Assembly (NCBI GenBank): GCA_019918135.1
Contig: WBZZ01001775.1
Span: 35,001 to 67,500, forward strand
From: Paulinella micropora
Taxonomy: Eukaryota > Cercozoa > Imbricatea > Euglyphida > Paulinellidae
DNA length: 32,500 nt
Direction of reading: 5' to 3'
Shown: positions 29,527-32,500 of the stretch, piece after piece
How the letters are laid out: every line of letters begins with the position of its first letter
How positions within the stretch are numbered: the stretch's first letter is position 1
Program-made: the position numbers and the translations under genes
The notes under the pieces: generated by a model
Told to the model about the DNA's origin: nothing
Seen by the model: the letters and a program-made list of their open reading frames with translations, nothing else
Databases searched by the model: none

Positions 29527-30022
29527 ACAAATTTTGCAAATTTCGTAAAATGATATTGCCTGCCGCCTTTGTTGTTCCCATGGATTGCAGTATAGTGAAC
29601 AATGCATGTTTTTCAGTCTGAATCTGTGCATCTTGTTGCTGATTTGTGTCAGTCAATTTGGAACGGTCGGTCCGACCATCAGCCTGACTTGGCCTTTTAC
29701 CAAAAATGATGTCACGGATTTGGGCAACATACTTTTTGACACCGATCCAGAATTCTTTTTGCGCATTGTCGCAGTCGAGAGAGGGAATTGCGGATGCATG
29801 TAGTCTACCTACTATTCCCATCTCTCCTTCCATGTCTTTCAGTCTCGAACTGAAACGCTTTCCATTTTTGCAGAGTGGGGAGCATTCGGGTTGTTCGAAA
29901 AACTGAAAGTTAAAACCGTCAATCCACATGTGAATGTTTATCAAAGTCTTTGCAATAGATGGTGAGTTTTTCTGTACTATCTTCGCAAGTGATAGCACAG
30001 ACATACATGTTTGTTGTGGCAT
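29525..30022 (-). pseudogene. Outer-element ORF truncated by the viral insertion
   Basis: 165 residues are open from 30022. The stop (TAG at 29527-29525) is created by the junction with the viral terminus. In the left flank the same phase stays open for about 37 more codons after the duplicated target site, so the original protein was longer and ran toward the reverse transcriptase. Visible features: SLAKIVQKNSPSIAKTLINI, HMWIDGFNFQFFEQPEC and a Gln/Thr-rich segment near the end. No domain is recognised. It may be the region N-terminal to the RT or a separate structural protein. Confidence 0.6.
29527..29532. other. Target-site duplication, right copy (ACAAAT)
   Basis: Identical to 7882-7887 and immediately outside the terminal repeat. 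Confidence 0.93.
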
Positions 30023-30123
30023 GGTGACGTGCTGTAGAATGCTGGTATTGCTTTGAGCTCCTTTCTGGGTAGGTGTTCTATGAACAGCATTTTCATAGCA
30101 TAGTTAGAGCTTGCTTTAAAGTG

Positions 30124-30720
30124 TTACATGTAAGCTGGTCGTTTTTTATTCGTTTTTGGCGTTAGCCATTGAATGTAGCTTCTCACCTTTTGTTTTGTAA
30201 GGTAGTTTGCCCAGGTACAATATGGGTACTGAAATAAAATGTTCATAGCCGAACTGACCGGCCATTTTTGACAGTTGCTGGTCTGAGTGAGAGCTGGATT
30301 TAGAATGTTTGGTGAGTAACTATAGTAGACAACAGAAACGTTTGCTCCATGATTATTACCCGGTTGATCAAGAAAATCGAAAGCATTTAAGCTGTTGACG
30401 TTCGGAATAGAATTAATCATCGTCAGCTTAGCTTTTATCCATTTCGAATCCGTCACCGGTACGGATGCCATTGTCAGAAAGTGTTGTACCATCATAGACA
30501 ACCGGAATACTTTCCATACTATTCTGCCGTGCGAAGTCGTTGCCAGCGATTTGATTTTAATACAGTAGAAATTTGCTTTTCTAAGAAGGATATTTACCAG
30601 AGATTTGCTAGAGGTGCAAACGCTATTGCTACATCGTTTGTCATTTTTTCCACTAGTGCTTGACTGGTGTTAAGGTCTTCTTGAGAGGGGTAGGCAAGTC
30701 TTAGGTAGATTCTTCGCACC
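30124..30720 (-). pseudogene. Outer-element ORF remnant, unidentified
   Basis: An open frame at 30501-30124 (125 residues) contains NAFDFLDQPGNNHGANVSVV and ILNPALTQTSNCQKWPVSS. Upstream to about 30720, coding-like sequence continues in other frames (for example SQEDLNTSQALVEKMTNDVA), suggesting one longer gene broken by frame changes. The family is not recognised. It lies between the Ser/Lys-rich ORF and the truncated ORF on the same strand. Confidence 0.4.
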
Positions 30721-30776
30721 CGCCTGCACAGTGCATAAAGTCTAGTAACGCACTGCGTCAAGTCTCCCCCGTCTCC

Positions 30777-31548
30777 CTAAGTGTTTTTCTTCGCTGCGGC
30801 TCTGGATTTTGCCGCTTCAGATGGTGAGGATGCAACAGTAACTGAAGTCGTGCTACCTGCCTTAGCTTTTTTCGCTGATTGTGGCGGAGACAGCTCTGCT
30901 GTTGATTTTGGTTTCTTGCCAACCTCTGTTTTGTTCGGAGTGGAAGACGCAGTCGCAGATGTCTGCGACTCTGGCTTTGACGCAGACTCAGACGAATTAT
31001 CGCTATCGTTATCTTTGGTTTGTTTGCGACCCAGCTGTTCCGACATTGGTGCAGTCAACGTGTCTTTGACCGACTTTTTCTCTTCGAGCAGAGCAATGCT
31101 TGATTGTAACTCATCCATCTTAGCGATTGCCAGTTCGATGAACTTGGCTCCGTCGATCTCCTTTTCTTCTTCTTCGGGAGCTATTGAGATTGGAACCTGA
31201 CGATAATCTGGCAGCACCATGTCGAAAGTTTCGAAGAAAGTCTTGCTCTTGTCGAGAATGGTGAGGAAAGCTAAGCAAATCCGGTCGCTCATTGCTTCAG
31301 TGTCCGAACCCAGTTTGGTCAACACGGCGTTGCTCTCAGAATCCCCTTTGGAGTATGGGTTTGGGAACTCTTGGTTTGAGATCAACTCGTCGATGTAATC
31401 GAGAACAGGAGAAGAGAACCCTTGGATTGAAGTCATCCAGCTCCACTTTAAAGTTCGGATGCAGAGCAGATGATTTTTTGGCTCCTTGTCGGTTGTAGTT
31501 GCTTTGGAATCCTCCCACGTTTTGTTTCTTATTTGATTGCTTTTTCAA
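30777..31548 (-). pseudogene. Outer-element first ORF, Gag-like position, frame-broken
   Basis: The main frame (31436-30777, 219 residues) has a folded-looking N-terminal half (VLDYIDELISNQEFPNPYS ... AFLTILDKSKTFFETFDMVL) and a disordered Ser/Thr/Lys/Ala-rich C-terminal half ending SRAAAKKNT. A second frame (31548-31336) carries a basic start (NKKQNVGGFQSNYNRQGAKK and HPNFKVELDDF) that seems to belong to the same protein, with the frame change around 31400-31440. A small possible start further upstream (31694, MSSKSPTKPGARK) ends in a stop. By position, size and composition it could be a nucleocapsid or Gag-like protein, but no zinc knuckle is present. Confidence 0.4.
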
Positions 31549-31741
31549 GTGGAGACGGGATTTTTAGCTCACTCAGCAAGTCTGTCATCTTGCTTGCGGC
31601 TCCCTCGGTTGCGTCTCCTTGTTTTTATTGCTTTTTCCCCTTACGAGGAATTTGTGTTTTCCTAGCTCCAGGCTTCGTAGGACTCTTGGAGCTCATAGCT
31701 GTGTAACACGCTGAGAAGCGACAGACAGCTGAATATGACTT

Positions 31742-32096
31742 CAATACAATATACAGTAGCTAGTAAGTCAGAGTGTCAGGCTGTCAACTTAGATAGCTGG
31801 TCGCCTCTTGCTTTTTAATGAATAAAACGAAAACTTGAAAGTCTAACTAACTGCTCATTTTTTATACTATTTAGTATTTGAAATTGTCTCGGCCCAGGCT
31901 GATTGTTATAATTTTGTTGTTTAGCTGACCGATAGTATTTATTTTTGACATTGATTACTTGTGGACAGTCGAGTGTATTTATCTTCCACATGCCACGGTC
32001 AGTTTATATTATTAAAGTTAATCATTATTTGCTTGTACACTGGTGAGCTAGTTGAGTAAAAAGGAGGCGGCAGGGTTACTGCCTTAGAAGCCTTTT
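31742..32096 (-). repeat. Right inverted repeat of the outer element
   Basis: Reverse-complement partner of 5691-6042, with scattered mismatches and short indels. The inner edge is at the run CAATACAATATACAGTAGCTA and the outer edge at AGCCTTTTAGCC. Confidence 0.8.
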
Positions 32097-32500
32097 AGCC
32101 TGCATCACGGTTTGAGCCAAGTTTGCAGGGGCCCGGGCCCGGCGAGTCAAGTTGTTGATAGATAGATATATTAGAGTTTTATTATGCATATGTAATTTTT
32201 CAAGAGTCTAGTCTTAGCTTCGGAATTACATTATTCAAGTCACGGTGGTCAAATTACCCCACTTTCGACTCATTTTTTCCCAAGACTTTTGAGGTATTTG
32301 TATACAAAAATGCAAAGCACACCGTCGGAAAGCTCTTTGTGTTGTCATCAGCTTTCGAGTGAAGGCTTTTGTATTCTTGCATCACTTTCTTCTCCTCCTC
32401 CTCCTTGTCCTACTTCTTCTTCCTCACCTCCTCCTCCTCCTTCCCTTCTCCCTCTCCTCCTCCTCTTTGATTGACGGACAACGGTGAGAGCAAAGTTGGA
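32097..32500. other. Right flank, non-coding
   Basis: A GC palindrome-like block (GGGGCCCGGGCCCGG, about 32129-32143) is followed by AT-rich sequence and a CTC/CCT array (about 32388-32466). I see no gene here. Confidence 0.5.

Larger units (their letters stand above)
5691..32096 (-). mobile_element. Outer mobile element with inverted repeats and a reverse transcriptase, split by the viral insertion
   Basis: Imperfect inverted repeats of about 355 bp (5691-6042 and 31742-32096) bracket the region. Removing the inserted viral element and one copy of its target duplication leaves about 4.76 kb. All coding remnants run on the minus strand from right to left: a Ser/Lys-rich ORF, two unidentified ORFs and, left of the insertion, a reverse transcriptase. 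The reading frame of the ORF ending at the right viral terminus continues in phase on the far side of the left terminus, which shows that the insertion broke one gene. I see no tyrosine recombinase, DDE integrase or GIY-YIG domain in the outer part. A DIRS-like or Penelope-like relative is possible but not proven. Confidence 0.7.

Noticed and set aside
30781..31200. Plus-strand 139-residue ORF
   Set aside because: It is antisense to the Ser/Lys-rich minus-strand ORF, and its composition follows from that.
5691..32096. Assigning the outer element to DIRS retrotransposons
   Set aside because: The inverted repeats and RT fit loosely, but no tyrosine recombinase or RNase H is recognisable and the RT looks closer to other groups.

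Overview
The window is a piece of a eukaryotic nuclear genome. Long TATC, TATG, TTATG, TA, CA and GT arrays and two families of roughly 0.5 kb tandem repeats fill the first 5 kb. A gene near the right side carries two short GT-AG introns. No prokaryotic operon, rRNA or tRNA is visible. The host species cannot be named from the sequence.

The main content is a complete integrated Polinton/Maverick-class or Polinton-like virus (PLV) element at 7888-29526 (21,639 bp). It has perfect 94-bp terminal inverted repeats (7888-7981 and 29433-29526) and a 6-bp target-site duplication, ACAAAT (7882-7887 and 29527-29532). On the left, on +, are two small zinc-finger proteins and a protein-primed family B DNA polymerase. 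The middle, mostly on -, holds a class 3 lipase, a zinc-ribbon peptide, a probable spike protein, the major capsid protein, the penton-like minor capsid protein, an adenain-like cysteine protease, a small basic core-like protein, the FtsK/HerA-type packaging ATPase, a small beta-rich protein, a two-helix membrane protein and a very long fibre with an S74 chaperone end. On the right are a charged protein and a retroviral-type integrase on +, then an intron-containing gene and a coiled-coil gene on -. This is a near-complete set for replication, integration, virion building, packaging and maturation.

The copy is decaying. The polymerase, major capsid, protease, small beta-rich protein and fibre each have an apparent frameshift, and the ATPase and lipase each have an in-frame stop. 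The integrase, penton, spike, core-like, membrane and zinc-finger genes look intact. Sequencing or assembly error is the main competing explanation.

The element sits inside a second mobile element. About 355-bp imperfect inverted repeats (5691-6042 and 31742-32096) enclose minus-strand coding remnants: unidentified ORFs on the right, and a reverse transcriptase on the left with a motif-A aspartate and a VDD motif. The insertion cuts one of these reading frames. Without the insert the outer element is about 4.76 kb. A reverse transcriptase between terminal inverted repeats, with no recombinase seen, is unusual.

The most notable observations are the two near-duplicate about 50-bp introns in a viral gene, the nested RT element with inverted repeats, shared promoter and leader motifs upstream of viral genes, a D in place of the usual third catalytic E in the integrase, and the modular fibre.
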